NCBI RefSeq assembly: GCF_016722765.1
Contig: NZ_JAEQND010000002.1
Location: forward strand, 310,001 to 374,000
Length of the DNA stretch: 64,000 nt
Source: Ramlibacter alkalitolerans
GTDB taxonomy: Bacteria > Pseudomonadota > Gammaproteobacteria > Burkholderiales > Burkholderiaceae_C
Reading direction: 5' to 3'
The first letter of the stretch is position 1. Every line of letters starts with the position of its first letter. The notes beneath the pieces are model-generated. The model searched no databases and had not been told where the DNA came from. It saw only the letters and a list, made by a program, of their open reading frames with translations. Of this stretch, positions 19,804 through 27,768 are shown in pieces. Both the position numbers and the translations under genes were made by a program.

Positions 19804-20243
19804 AGGTCCTCAACCTCCGGTGCTCGCAGGCCCATGGCTTCGAGGGCTGGTTCGCGTCCGAAGACGATTTCCAGGACCAGCTCGCGCGCGGGCTGGTCGA
19901 ATGCCCCCTGTGCGGCGACGCGCAGGTGAGCAAGCTGCCCAGCGCACCGCGCCTGAATCTCGGCGCGCCTGAGCCGCGGGCCGCTCCGAAGCAGGAAGTG
20001 ATGGCCGCGCCCACCGCGCAGCTCCAGGCCGCCTGGATGCAGCTGGTCCAGCAGGTGATGGCCCACACCGAGGATGTGGGCGAGCGCTTCGCCGAGGAAG
20101 CCCGCAAGATCCACTACGGCGAATCCGAGGAGCGCGGCATCCGCGGCCAGGCCTCCCAGGAAGAGACGCAGGCGCTGCTGGAAGAGGGCATCTCGGTGCT
20201 GCCGCTGCCCATCCCGAAAGGGCTGAAGGGGCCGCTGCAGTGA
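19800..20243 (+). CDS. DUF1178 family protein
   Basis: 147 residues, beginning MKVLNLRCSQAHGFEGWF. The N-terminal Cys8 and the later CPLCGDAQVSKLPSAP form a probable zinc ribbon typical of DUF1178; the centre is low in complexity and the C-terminal half helical. Function unknown. Translationally coupled to the Nudix gene (ATGA overlap), an arrangement I recognise from other Burkholderiales. Confidence 0.85.
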   Translation: MKVLNLRCSQAHGFEGWFASEDDFQDQLARGLVECPLCGDAQVSKLPSAPRLNLGAPEPRAAPKQEVMAAPTAQLQAAWMQLVQQVMAHTEDVGERFAEEARKIHYGESEERGIRGQASQEETQALLEEGISVLPLPIPKGLKGPLQ

Positions 20244-20261
20244 CGTCCGCGTAACCGGATG

Positions 20262-20289
20262 TTGCGATTTCCGGGTCCATCCCTACAAT
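20262..20289 (+). promoter_or_regulatory. Sigma-70-like promoter for the oxygenase fusion gene
   Basis: A -35 box TTGCGA (20262-20267) and a -10 box TACAAT (20284-20289) are separated by 16 bases. Transcription would start near 20296, 20 or so bases before the chosen ATG. The -10 covers the ATG at 20288, which therefore cannot be the translation start of the main transcript. Confidence 0.6.
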
Positions 20290-20317
20290 GGGCCCGAAGT
20301 CACGTCCGGGAGGGATG

Positions 20318-21460
20318 ATGGACGCATCCGGCTACCGCCAGCTCGCACCGGGCGAGCCCGCGCCGTGGTTCCGCCAGCGGACCACCGCCAAACCGTCGTT
20401 CGTTTTCGACACCGCCGGGGGGCGCTACATCGTCCTGTGCTTCTTCGCGTCCGCGCAGGATGCGGGCGGGCAGGCGGCCCTCGCCTTCGCCCAGGAGCAC
20501 CGCTCCCTGTTCGACGACGTGCGCTTCTCCTTCTTCGGCGTCACCACCCACCCGGCCGACGTCGCCTCGGGCCGCTGCGTGGAGTCGCTGCCCGGCATCC
20601 GCCACTTCCTGGATTTCGACGGCTCGGTGTCGCGCCTGTACGGCGCGCTGCCGCAGGGCCCGCGGTCCGAGGGCGCGCCGTCGGAACGCTATCGCCGCAT
20701 GTGGGTGGTGCTGAACCCCGGGCTGCAGGTCAAGGCCGTCCTGCCGTTCCGGCGCGACGGCAGCGATCGCCGGGCGCTGCGCGAGCTGCTGGCCGCGCAG
20801 CCGCCGGTCTCGCACTACGGCGGGCTGGAGATGCACGCGCCCGTCATCATCGTGCCGGACGTGCTGGAGCCGGCGCTGTGCGCGCAGCTGATCGAGTGCT
20901 ACGACACGGCCGGCGGCAAGCCCTCCGGCTTCATGCGCGAGGTGAACGGGATGACGGTCGCGATGCACGACCCCGGCCACAAGCGGCGCAGCGACCACAC
21001 GATCGAGGACGAGGCCTTGCGCCGGCTGCTGCAGCAGCGCGTGCAGCAGAAGGTGCTGCCGGTGATCCAGAAGGTGCACTGCTTCGAGGCCACCCGCATG
21101 GAGCGCTACCTGGTGGGCTGCTACGACGCCGAATCCGGCGGGCACTTCGCGCCGCACCGCGACAACTCGACCCGCGGCACCGCCCATCGCCGCTTCGCCC
21201 TGTCGGTCAACCTGAACGACGACTTCGAGGGCGGGGAGCTCGGCTTCCCGGAATACGGGCCGCGCAGCTACAAGGTGCCGGCCGGCTGCGCCATCGTGTT
21301 CGCCGGCGCGCTGCTGCACACCGTCAGCCCGGTGCGGCGGGGCCGCCGCTATGCCTTCCTGCCGTTCCTGTACGACGAGGAGGCGGCGGTCGTGCGGGAG
21401 CGCAACAGTGCCTATCTCGCGCCCGAGGTCGGCACCGCGCCGGCCTTGCTCAGGTCATGA
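20318..21460 (+). CDS. Fusion of a degenerate peroxiredoxin-like domain and a 2OG-Fe(II) oxygenase
   Basis: 380 residues from the second of two ATGs; GGAGG ends 4 bases before it. Residues about 8-155 have the thioredoxin/peroxiredoxin layout (GEPAPWF, then VLCFFASAQDAGGQ), but no cysteine occupies the peroxidatic position where T-x-x-C is expected. Residues about 180-375 are a prolyl-4-hydroxylase-like dioxygenase with iron ligands HRD and LLHTV and a 2-oxoglutarate-binding Arg in RRGRRYAF. Such enzymes hydroxylate protein or small-molecule targets using O2 and 2-oxoglutarate; the target is not visible. The 3' end overlaps the convergent ABC transporter gene by 11 bases. Confidence 0.85.
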   Translation: MDASGYRQLAPGEPAPWFRQRTTAKPSFVFDTAGGRYIVLCFFASAQDAGGQAALAFAQEHRSLFDDVRFSFFGVTTHPADVASGRCVESLPGIRHFLDFDGSVSRLYGALPQGPRSEGAPSERYRRMWVVLNPGLQVKAVLPFRRDGSDRRALRELLAAQPPVSHYGGLEMHAPVIIVPDVLEPALCAQLIECYDTAGGKPSGFMREVNGMTVAMHDPGHKRRSDHTIEDEALRRLLQQRVQQKVLPVIQKVHCFEATRMERYLVGCYDAESGGHFAPHRDNSTRGTAHRRFALSVNLNDDFEGGELGFPEYGPRSYKVPAGCAIVFAGALLHTVSPVRRGRRYAFLPFLYDEEAAVVRERNSAYLAPEVGTAPALLRS

Positions 21461-23225
21461 ACTGCAGCGCCGCCAGCCGCGCATACATGCCCTGCGCCTC
21501 CAGCAACTGCTCGTGCGTTCCTGATTCGACGATGTGGCCGTGGTCCAGGACCACGATGCGGTCGGCCTGTTGCACGGTCGCCAGGCGGTGGGCGATGACC
21601 AGCGTCGTGCGGCCCCGCATCGCGCTGGCGAGGGCGGCCTGCACCATGCGCTCGCTCTCGGCGTCCAGTGCGCTGGTCGCCTCGTCCAGCAGGAGCAGCG
21701 GCGGGTCCTTCAGGATCGCCCGCGCGATCGCGATGCGCTGGCGCTGCCCGCCGGAAAGGCGCACCCCTCGCTCGCCGAGGAAGGTGGCGTAGCCCTCCGG
21801 CAGCGCCCGCAGGAAGCCGTCGGCGAAGGCCGCCTGCGCCGCGGCATGCACTTCCTCGTTGCTGGCCTGGGGCCGGCCGTAGCGGATGTTCTCCAGGGCC
21901 GATGCGGAAAAGATCACGGGCTCCTGCGGCACCAGCGCGATGCGTGCGCGCAGCGCCTGCAGCTGCCAGTCCTGCACCGGGGTGCCGTCGATGGCGACGC
22001 TGCCCTGCTGCGGGTCGTAGAAGCGCAGCAGCAACTGGAACACCGTCGTCTTGCCGGCGCCGCTGGGGCCGACCAGGGCCACGGTCTCGCCGGGTGCGAC
22101 CGCCAGCGCGAAGTCCGCCAGCGCCGCCGTCTGCGGCCGCGACGGGTAGTGGAAGCGCACGCTGTCCAGCCGCACCGCGCTGCCCCCGGCCGGCACCGGG
22201 GGGGCCACCGGCTGCGGCGGCGACACCACCGGCGAGCGGCTCGCCAGCAGTTCCATCAGCCGCTCGGTCGCGCCGGCGGCGCGCAGCAGTTCGCCATAGA
22301 CCTCGCCCAGCACCGCCACGGCGCCAGCGAAGATCGCCACGTAGAAGGCGGCCTGCCCGAGCTGGCCGGCGGTGAGTTCGCCGCGCAGCACGGCCTGCGT
22401 GCCCTGGTACAGGCCCCACAGCATCAGCCCCGCGTTGGCGATGATCACGAAGGCCACCAGCGCGGCGCGGGCGCGGGTGCGCCGGATGCCGGTCTGGAAG
22501 GCGTTTTCGGTCGCCGCGGCGAAGCGCAGCGCCTCGCGCTGCTCCGCGGCGTGGCTCTGCACCACGGGAATCGCGTTCAACACTTCGGCGGCGATCGCGC
22601 TGGAATCGGCCACGCGGTCCTGGCTCGCCCGCGACAGCCGGCGCACGCGGCGGCCGAACAGCATGGCCGGCAACACCACCAGCAGGACGACGAGCAGCAC
22701 CAGGGCCATCACGCGCGGATGCGTCACCACCAGCATCGCCAGCGCGCCGACGCCCATCACCAGGTTGCGCAGCCCCAGGGAGAAGGACGATCCCACCACC
22801 GTCTGGACCAGCGTCGTGTCGGTCGTCAGGCGCGACAGCACCTCGCCGGTCTGGGTGCTCTCGAAGAAGGCCGGGCTTTGCTGCAGCACGTGGGCGTAGA
22901 CGGCGTTGCGCAGGTCCGCCGTGACGCGCTCGCCGATCCAGCTCACGAGGAAGAAGCGGGCGGCGGAGAACACGCCCAGGCCCACCGCGACGGCAAAGAG
23001 CAGCAGGAAGTGCTCGCGCAGCGCCACGATGCGCGTGCCGGGGTCGTTGTTCAGGCCGCGGTCGATCATCGTGCGCAAGGCCACCGGGAACACCAGCATC
23101 GCGCCGGCGGCCAGCAGCAGGAACAGGCCGGCGAGCGCCAGGCGGCCGCGGTAGGGCCGCAGGAAGGGCAGCAGGCCCGACAGGGAGCGCGGAGAGCGGG
23201 GCTTGGCCGCGGCAGCATCGGGCAT
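21450..23225 (-). CDS. ABC exporter, fused membrane and ATPase domains (MsbA-like half transporter)
   Basis: 591 residues. Six transmembrane helices fill about residues 15-320, followed by an ATPase domain with Walker A GPSGAGKTT, signature LSGGQRQR and Walker B LLLLDEATSALD, then the H-loop in TLVIAHRLATV. It works as a homodimer in the inner membrane. Close relatives are annotated as lipid A/MsbA-type or multidrug exporters; the cargo cannot be set from sequence. It is transcribed alone on the minus strand and is divergent from the unknown gene at 23319 across a 93-base gap. Confidence 0.9.
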   Translation of the reverse strand: MPDAAAAKPRSPRSLSGLLPFLRPYRGRLALAGLFLLLAAGAMLVFPVALRTMIDRGLNNDPGTRIVALREHFLLLFAVAVGLGVFSAARFFLVSWIGERVTADLRNAVYAHVLQQSPAFFESTQTGEVLSRLTTDTTLVQTVVGSSFSLGLRNLVMGVGALAMLVVTHPRVMALVLLVVLLVVLPAMLFGRRVRRLSRASQDRVADSSAIAAEVLNAIPVVQSHAAEQREALRFAAATENAFQTGIRRTRARAALVAFVIIANAGLMLWGLYQGTQAVLRGELTAGQLGQAAFYVAIFAGAVAVLGEVYGELLRAAGATERLMELLASRSPVVSPPQPVAPPVPAGGSAVRLDSVRFHYPSRPQTAALADFALAVAPGETVALVGPSGAGKTTVFQLLLRFYDPQQGSVAIDGTPVQDWQLQALRARIALVPQEPVIFSASALENIRYGRPQASNEEVHAAAQAAFADGFLRALPEGYATFLGERGVRLSGGQRQRIAIARAILKDPPLLLLDEATSALDAESERMVQAALASAMRGRTTLVIAHRLATVQQADRIVVLDHGHIVESGTHEQLLEAQGMYARLAALQFMT

Positions 23226-23318
23226 CGCGGCAGTGTAGCCAGCAGCCCGGGCAGGGCCTTAATCTGGCTGACGGGCACGGAAGGGGGTGCCCCGGCGGCG
23301 GCTACAGTACGCGACGTG

Positions 23319-23915
23319 ATGACTCCCTCCGTTCCCAAGGTTCCCCCGCGCAAGGGGGTCGATCTCGACCAGCCGTGGCATGCCGCCGACCCCATTCCGG
23401 CCGCCGAGGCGATCGCGAGCGACGGCGACTCCGCCTGGGCCCTGTGGAACGAGGTTTCGAAGCAGCACGAACAGAAGTTCGCCCCGACGGCGCCGATGAC
23501 CCTGCCGCCCGGCCACCGGGAGCTGCCCGCCACCCTGGGCCCCGGCGAACGCGCCTGGGCCAGTACCGTGCCGGCCGATCGCTTGCCCCTCCTGCCGGTG
23601 CGGCGACCCAGGGAGGCGCTGTTCACGCTCGACACGGCCATGCTGGTGGCGCGCCGGAACAACCGCGTCTGCCCGCGCCCGGTGCGCTGGACGGAGTTCT
23701 TCGCCATGCTGCCACCCCGCAAGACGGCGCGCGGCCAGTACCTCCCGCCCGCCCCCGCCACCGGCCCCGCGTGGGACGTGACGCCCGCGCTCACCAAGCG
23801 CCTGTGCTTTCGCGAGCACATCGAATGGGCCGAGCGCGCCGGCATGCTCGAATCCGTGATGGCCTTCATGCAGTCCATGCGCGAGGACGAGTGGCTGCAC
23901 ATGGGCGAGGACTGA
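23319..23915 (+). CDS. Conserved hypothetical protein
   Basis: 198 residues, cytoplasmic, no signal peptide or membrane segment. Pro/Ala-rich at the N-terminus, with ordered-looking segments DSAWALWNEVSKQHEQKF, RRPREALFTLDTAMLVA, NRVCPRPVRWTEFFAMLP and CFREHIEWAERAG. I do not recognise a named domain. Codon use is like its neighbours and it carries its own start after a divergent gap, so it is likely real. A GTG one codon upstream is an alternative start. Confidence 0.7.
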   Translation: MTPSVPKVPPRKGVDLDQPWHAADPIPAAEAIASDGDSAWALWNEVSKQHEQKFAPTAPMTLPPGHRELPATLGPGERAWASTVPADRLPLLPVRRPREALFTLDTAMLVARRNNRVCPRPVRWTEFFAMLPPRKTARGQYLPPAPATGPAWDVTPALTKRLCFREHIEWAERAGMLESVMAFMQSMREDEWLHMGED

Positions 23916-23964
23916 GGCAGCGTCCGAGCCCCGGCCTGCCCGGTCTGTGGCAGCATCGCGGCCC

Positions 23965-25164
23965 ATGAGCGAGCCGCCCCCCAGGATCCGCGCGCTGGTG
24001 GTCGACGACGACCCCGTCGTGCTGCTGCTGCTCACCCGCTTCCTCCAGGGCCGCGGCTACGGCGTCGAGCACTGCCCCGACGGCGAGGCCGCGCTCGCGC
24101 GCGTGCGCGCCGGCGGCATCAACCTGGTGGTGACCGATCGCAACATGCCCCGCATGGACGGCCTGGCCCTGTGCCGGGCCGTGCGCGCGCTGGCCACCGA
24201 GCCCTACGTCTACACCATCATGCTCACCGCCTCGAACGAGCAGCAGTCGCTGGTCGCGGCAATGGAGGCGGGAGTCGACGATTTCATCGCCAAGCCGCCG
24301 AACCTGCCGGAGCTGGGCGCCCGCCTGCGCGCCGCCGAGCGCGTGCTCTCGCTGGAAGCGGGGCTCGCGCGCCGCAACGGGCAGCTCGCCGACGCCTACG
24401 GCCAGCTGCAGCGCGACCTGGAGCTGGCGCGCACGCTGCAGGTGGGCCACCTGCCCGCGCCGGGCGCCTTCGGGCCGGTTCGCTTCGACTGGCGCTTCGA
24501 GGCCTCCGGCTACGTGGGCGGCGACACCTTCGACTACTTCGCGCTCGGTGAGCATCACCTGTGCTTCTATCTCGCCGACGTCGCGGGCCATGGCGTGGCC
24601 GCCGCGATGATGGCCTTCCATGCCCAGCACCAGCTGCGCGCCGGCGCGGAACGCATGGCGCAGGCGCTGGCGCTGCCGCATGCCGACCTGGCACGGACCG
24701 CTGCCGCCGTCGTGGCCGAATACAACCGCCGCTTCCTGCAGATGGGCGAGAGCAGCCTGTTCGTCACCATGCTGTTCGGCCTGCTCGACCTGCGCAGCCT
24801 GCAGGCGGCCCTGGTGCATGCCGGCCATCCGCCGGCGCTGTTCTCGCCCGTGCGCGGCGCGCCCTTCGAGGCCATCGGCAGCGGCGGCGTGCCGGTCGGC
24901 GTGCTCGAGGAGCCGGGCCACGAGGCCACCCTCCTGCAACTGGCCGCCGGTGCCCGCCTGGTGCTGTATTCCGACGGCGCGACCGACTGCCGCGATGCCG
25001 GCGGCGAGCCCTTCGGCACGGAGCGCCTGCGCGACGTGCTCGCGTCGGCGGCCGGCGCGCCGCTGGAGAGGACCTGCGGGAGCGTGCACGCGGCGCTGCG
25101 CGCCTGGCGCGGCGAGGCGGGCTTCGAGGACGACGTGACCCTGCTCGCGCTGGAGCTCGGTTGA
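23965..25164 (+). CDS. Response regulator with SpoIIE/RsbU-type PP2C serine phosphatase output
   Basis: 399 residues. Residues 5-125 form a receiver domain: acidic pocket DDD at 13-15, phosphoacceptor Asp58 in TDRNMPRMDG, and conserved Lys in AKPPNLPELG. A short coiled linker follows (LRAAERVLSLEAGLARRNGQ). The C-terminal phosphatase shows all family hallmarks: GGD (near 186), DVAGHG, VTMLFGLLDL, YSDGATD and EDDVTLL. Such proteins dephosphorylate a phospho-STAS antagonist; a STAS gene and an RsbW-like kinase gene lie 1.8 kb downstream in the same cluster. GH16 begins 3 bases after its stop. No cognate histidine kinase is present in the window. Confidence 0.92.
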   Translation: MSEPPPRIRALVVDDDPVVLLLLTRFLQGRGYGVEHCPDGEAALARVRAGGINLVVTDRNMPRMDGLALCRAVRALATEPYVYTIMLTASNEQQSLVAAMEAGVDDFIAKPPNLPELGARLRAAERVLSLEAGLARRNGQLADAYGQLQRDLELARTLQVGHLPAPGAFGPVRFDWRFEASGYVGGDTFDYFALGEHHLCFYLADVAGHGVAAAMMAFHAQHQLRAGAERMAQALALPHADLARTAAAVVAEYNRRFLQMGESSLFVTMLFGLLDLRSLQAALVHAGHPPALFSPVRGAPFEAIGSGGVPVGVLEEPGHEATLLQLAAGARLVLYSDGATDCRDAGGEPFGTERLRDVLASAAGAPLERTCGSVHAALRAWRGEAGFEDDVTLLALELG

Positions 25165-25167
25165 ACG

Positions 25168-26037
25168 ATGCGCATCGGCGTGGCCGCACTCCTGCTCCTG
25201 CCCGCGTCCGCTGCCATGGCGGGCTGGAAGCTGCAGCACGCGTTCGATTTCGCCGGCACGGGCACGCTCGATCCCGCCTTCTGGTCGCTTGAAACCGGCT
25301 TGCTGCGCAACCAGGAAAGCCAGTACTACACGCCGGCCAACGTGAGCGTCGAAGCGGGCTTCCTGCGCATCGAGGCGCGGCGCGAGCAGGTGCCCAACGC
25401 CGCCCACCGGCCGGGCGCGCGGGGCTGGCGCAGCAAGGCCGCGAACGCGCAGTACACCTCCGGCTCGATCGCCAGCCAGCCCGCGTTCCTCTACGGACGC
25501 TTCGAGATCGTGGCGCGCTCGCCGGGCGGCGCCGGCGTGTGGCCCGCGATCTGGCTGCTGCACGAGAGCGCCGGCCAGTACGGCGAGATCGACGTCCATG
25601 AATCGGTCGGCAAGCACCCGGACACGGTGTTCGCCGGCGTGCATTTCGGGCGCACGCCGAACACGCGCCAGCACCGCAACGCGAGCCGCGTCGTGCCGGG
25701 CTTCGAAGGCAGCTGGCGCACGCACGTGCTCGAATGGACGCCCGAGCGCATCGCCGTCTCGCTCGACGGCCAGCCGCTGATGGAGTTCGACCCGCGCAGT
25801 GCCGCCGGCGGCGGCATCGACCCGCTGCGCCGTCCGATGCGCCTGCGGATCAACCTCGCCCTCGGCGGCACCTGGGGCGGGGCGATCGACGACAGCCGCC
25901 TGCCGGCGCGCCTGGACATCGCCTCGATCCGCATCTGGCGCTGGGAGCCCGGGGCCGGCGAGGCGAGCACGCCGCCGCTGCAGGCCGCGCACGCGGCGTC
26001 CGAACCGTCGCCGCAAGTGCCGAGGTGGGGGCGCTGA
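25168..26037 (+). CDS. Secreted GH16 family glycoside hydrolase (beta-glucanase-like)
   Basis: 289 residues with a signal peptide (cleavage probably after AMA, residue 18). GH16 enzymes cleave or transglycosylate beta-1,3/1,4-glucans and related polymers. The catalytic ExDxxE motif is present as EIDVHE (Glu140, Asp142, Glu145), preceded by GVWPAIWLL and followed by GVHF, all typical of the fold. Directly follows the PP2C gene and overlaps the next gene by one base (TGATG). In this setting it may trim or release the polymer made by the downstream glycosyltransferase; laminarinase or lichenase specificity cannot be told apart. Confidence 0.9.
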   Translation: MRIGVAALLLLPASAAMAGWKLQHAFDFAGTGTLDPAFWSLETGLLRNQESQYYTPANVSVEAGFLRIEARREQVPNAAHRPGARGWRSKAANAQYTSGSIASQPAFLYGRFEIVARSPGGAGVWPAIWLLHESAGQYGEIDVHESVGKHPDTVFAGVHFGRTPNTRQHRNASRVVPGFEGSWRTHVLEWTPERIAVSLDGQPLMEFDPRSAAGGGIDPLRRPMRLRINLALGGTWGGAIDDSRLPARLDIASIRIWRWEPGAGEASTPPLQAAHAASEPSPQVPRWGR

Positions 26038-26963
26038 TGCGGGGGCTGCCGCTGGTCGTCGTGGCCCTCGCCGGCAGCGCTGCGGCGCAGGACCCGCCGC
26101 CCTCGGTGATCACGGAGCAACGCGGCGGCGTCTACGTGGCGCCGCCGGCCGAGGTGGATCCGGTCTACACCCCCGCCGGCCCGAACGCGCCGCCGCCGGC
26201 CGCTGCGGCCGAGGCTGCGCTGACGCTGCGCCTGGCGCTCGACGTGCCCCTGCGCCGGGGTGGCAAGGCCGGCGCCGGCCGCGGCGTGCAGGGCTCCACC
26301 ACGGCGTCGTCGCCCACCTTGCAGGCGCAAGTGCGCTGGCAGCCGCTGCGCGATACGTGGTGGTTCGCCCAGCTCACCGCCTACCGCTACCTGCGCGGCG
26401 ACCGGCAACAGCCCTGGCATCCCGACTTCAGCTACGCCTTCGGCTACGACGACTGGCACCCGGGCAGCTGGAGCCTGTTCTACGCCAACTACACCGGCAC
26501 GCGCTGGCATCCCGATGCAGCCGCCGGCGAGCACCGCTTCAACTTCCCGGAGGGGCAGTGGACGCTGGCGCGGCGCTTCGCCCTGCCGGCGCGGCTGGAG
26601 CCGGCGCTGCTGGTCGGCGACGGCGACCAGGCGAACTGCAGCGCGGGCGCGCATCTCATGCCGCGCTTCGCCCGCAACGAAGGCGGTGTCGGCCGGCGCA
26701 AGAAGTCGGTGTCGCTCGGCTGCCGCTACACGCGCCCGCAGGGCTGGTACGCCGAGGCGGTCGTGTTCGCGTACCCGCAAGGTGGGCAGCAGCAGCCCTG
26801 GGACCCCGATTTCACCTATGGTTTCGGCTACACGGGCCAGCGGGGCCTCTCGGTGCAGTACAACAATTACTCGGGCAACCGCTTTCCCGGCCGCGCGCGC
26901 GCGCCGGGGGAGGGCCGCTTGCGCAGCGGCAGCCTCTCCGTTTCGTGGAGCACCCCGTGGTGA
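26037..26963 (+). CDS. Secreted, probably outer-membrane beta-barrel protein with a duplicated motif
   Basis: 308 residues. A signal peptide ends near SAAAQ (residue 18), then a Pro-rich linker (about 20-65). The rest alternates polar and aromatic residues as in outer-membrane barrels and ends in a tryptophan (SWSTPW). Two halves share a motif about 127 residues apart: QQPWHPDFSYAFGY near 124 and QQPWDPDFTYGFGY near 251. I know no named family for it. Its place between the GH16 and regulatory genes suggests a porin-like exit channel or surface anchor for the polymer, which is inference only. Confidence 0.75.
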   Translation: MRGLPLVVVALAGSAAAQDPPPSVITEQRGGVYVAPPAEVDPVYTPAGPNAPPPAAAAEAALTLRLALDVPLRRGGKAGAGRGVQGSTTASSPTLQAQVRWQPLRDTWWFAQLTAYRYLRGDRQQPWHPDFSYAFGYDDWHPGSWSLFYANYTGTRWHPDAAAGEHRFNFPEGQWTLARRFALPARLEPALLVGDGDQANCSAGAHLMPRFARNEGGVGRRKKSVSLGCRYTRPQGWYAEAVVFAYPQGGQQQPWDPDFTYGFGYTGQRGLSVQYNNYSGNRFPGRARAPGEGRLRSGSLSVSWSTPW

Positions 26964-26992
26964 GCCGGAAGCAAGCGCACAAGGAGCGATGA

Positions 26993-27334
26993 ATGGATCT
27001 GTTGGCCGTCAGCCGCGAGCGCGGCATCGCCGTCGTTGCACCGGCCGTGAAGCGGCTCGATGCGGCCGTCGCGCCCGCGTTCCGCCAGGCCGTGCTCGCG
27101 CTCGTCGAAGCCGGCGAGACGCGCCTCGTGCTGGACCTGCAAGGCCTGGAGTTCCTCGATTCGAGCGGGCTGGGCGCCATGGTGTCCATCCTCAAGGGCC
27201 TGGGCAGCCGCGGGGCGCTGGCCGTGTGCGGCGTGCACGGCGCGGTGCAGAGCCTGTTCCAGCTCACGCGCATGGACAAGGTGTTCGTCATCGTCCCCGG
27301 CCGCGACGAGGCCGTCACGCGGCTGGCCGGGTGA
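26993..27334 (+). CDS. STAS-domain anti-sigma factor antagonist
   Basis: 113 residues, a single STAS domain. The phosphorylatable serine is in the standard FLDSSGLGAMV motif near residue 58. In partner switching the unphosphorylated form binds an RsbW-like kinase; the kinase phosphorylates it and a PP2C phosphatase resets it. Both partners are encoded in this cluster. It overlaps the kinase gene by 4 bases (GTGA). Confidence 0.92.
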   Translation: MDLLAVSRERGIAVVAPAVKRLDAAVAPAFRQAVLALVEAGETRLVLDLQGLEFLDSSGLGAMVSILKGLGSRGALAVCGVHGAVQSLFQLTRMDKVFVIVPGRDEAVTRLAG

Positions 27335-27768
27335 GCACGCCGCACAGCCCGCAGCTCCTGGTGCAGGCCACCCTGCAGGACGTGGCCCGCGCCGTGCCGG
27401 CGCTGCGCGCCGTCCTGCCGGCGCGCCTGGCCGGGCCGGAGCGCGACGCGCTGGAGATCGCGCTGGGCGAGGTGCTGACGAACATCGTGCTGCACGGCTT
27501 CGCCGGTGCCGTCGGCGCGCCCGTCGAAGTGCGCTGGGCGGAGCATCCGCACGCCTTCGTGGTGGAAGTCCGAGACACCGGCTGTGCCATCCCGCGCGCC
27601 AAGCTGGAAGCGGCCGGCACGGCGAGCTTCGCCTTCGATGCCGAGGACATCGCGGCACTCCCCGAAGGCGGCTTCGGGCTGGCCCTGGTCAAGGCTGCCT
27701 TCGACGTGGTGGATTACCGCAGCGAAGACGGCGTCAACTGCATGCACCTGGAGAAGCGACTGGCATGA
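27331..27768 (+). CDS. RsbW-like serine kinase/anti-sigma factor (HATPase fold)
   Basis: 145 residues, starting at GTG 27331 inside the STAS stop. GHKL ATPase boxes are present: N box EVLTNIVLHGF (near residue 50), G1 box DTGCAIP and G2 box GGFGLALVK. Family members phosphorylate STAS partners and sequester a sigma factor or another target. No sigma factor gene is present in the cluster, so the controlled target may be elsewhere or may be the adjacent glycosyltransferase. It overlaps the glycosyltransferase gene by 4 bases. Confidence 0.9.
   Translation: MSTPHSPQLLVQATLQDVARAVPALRAVLPARLAGPERDALEIALGEVLTNIVLHGFAGAVGAPVEVRWAEHPHAFVVEVRDTGCAIPRAKLEAAGTASFAFDAEDIAALPEGGFGLALVKAAFDVVDYRSEDGVNCMHLEKRLA

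Noticed and set aside
20288..20317. ATG at 20288 as start of the oxygenase fusion
   Set aside because: It lies within the TACAAT -10 element, so the transcript begins after it; the GGAGG before 20318 supports the later start.
21534..23318. Long plus-strand open frame running through the ABC exporter into the gene at 23319
   Set aside because: The part before 23319 is the antisense of a clear ABC transporter; only the last 198 codons look like protein.
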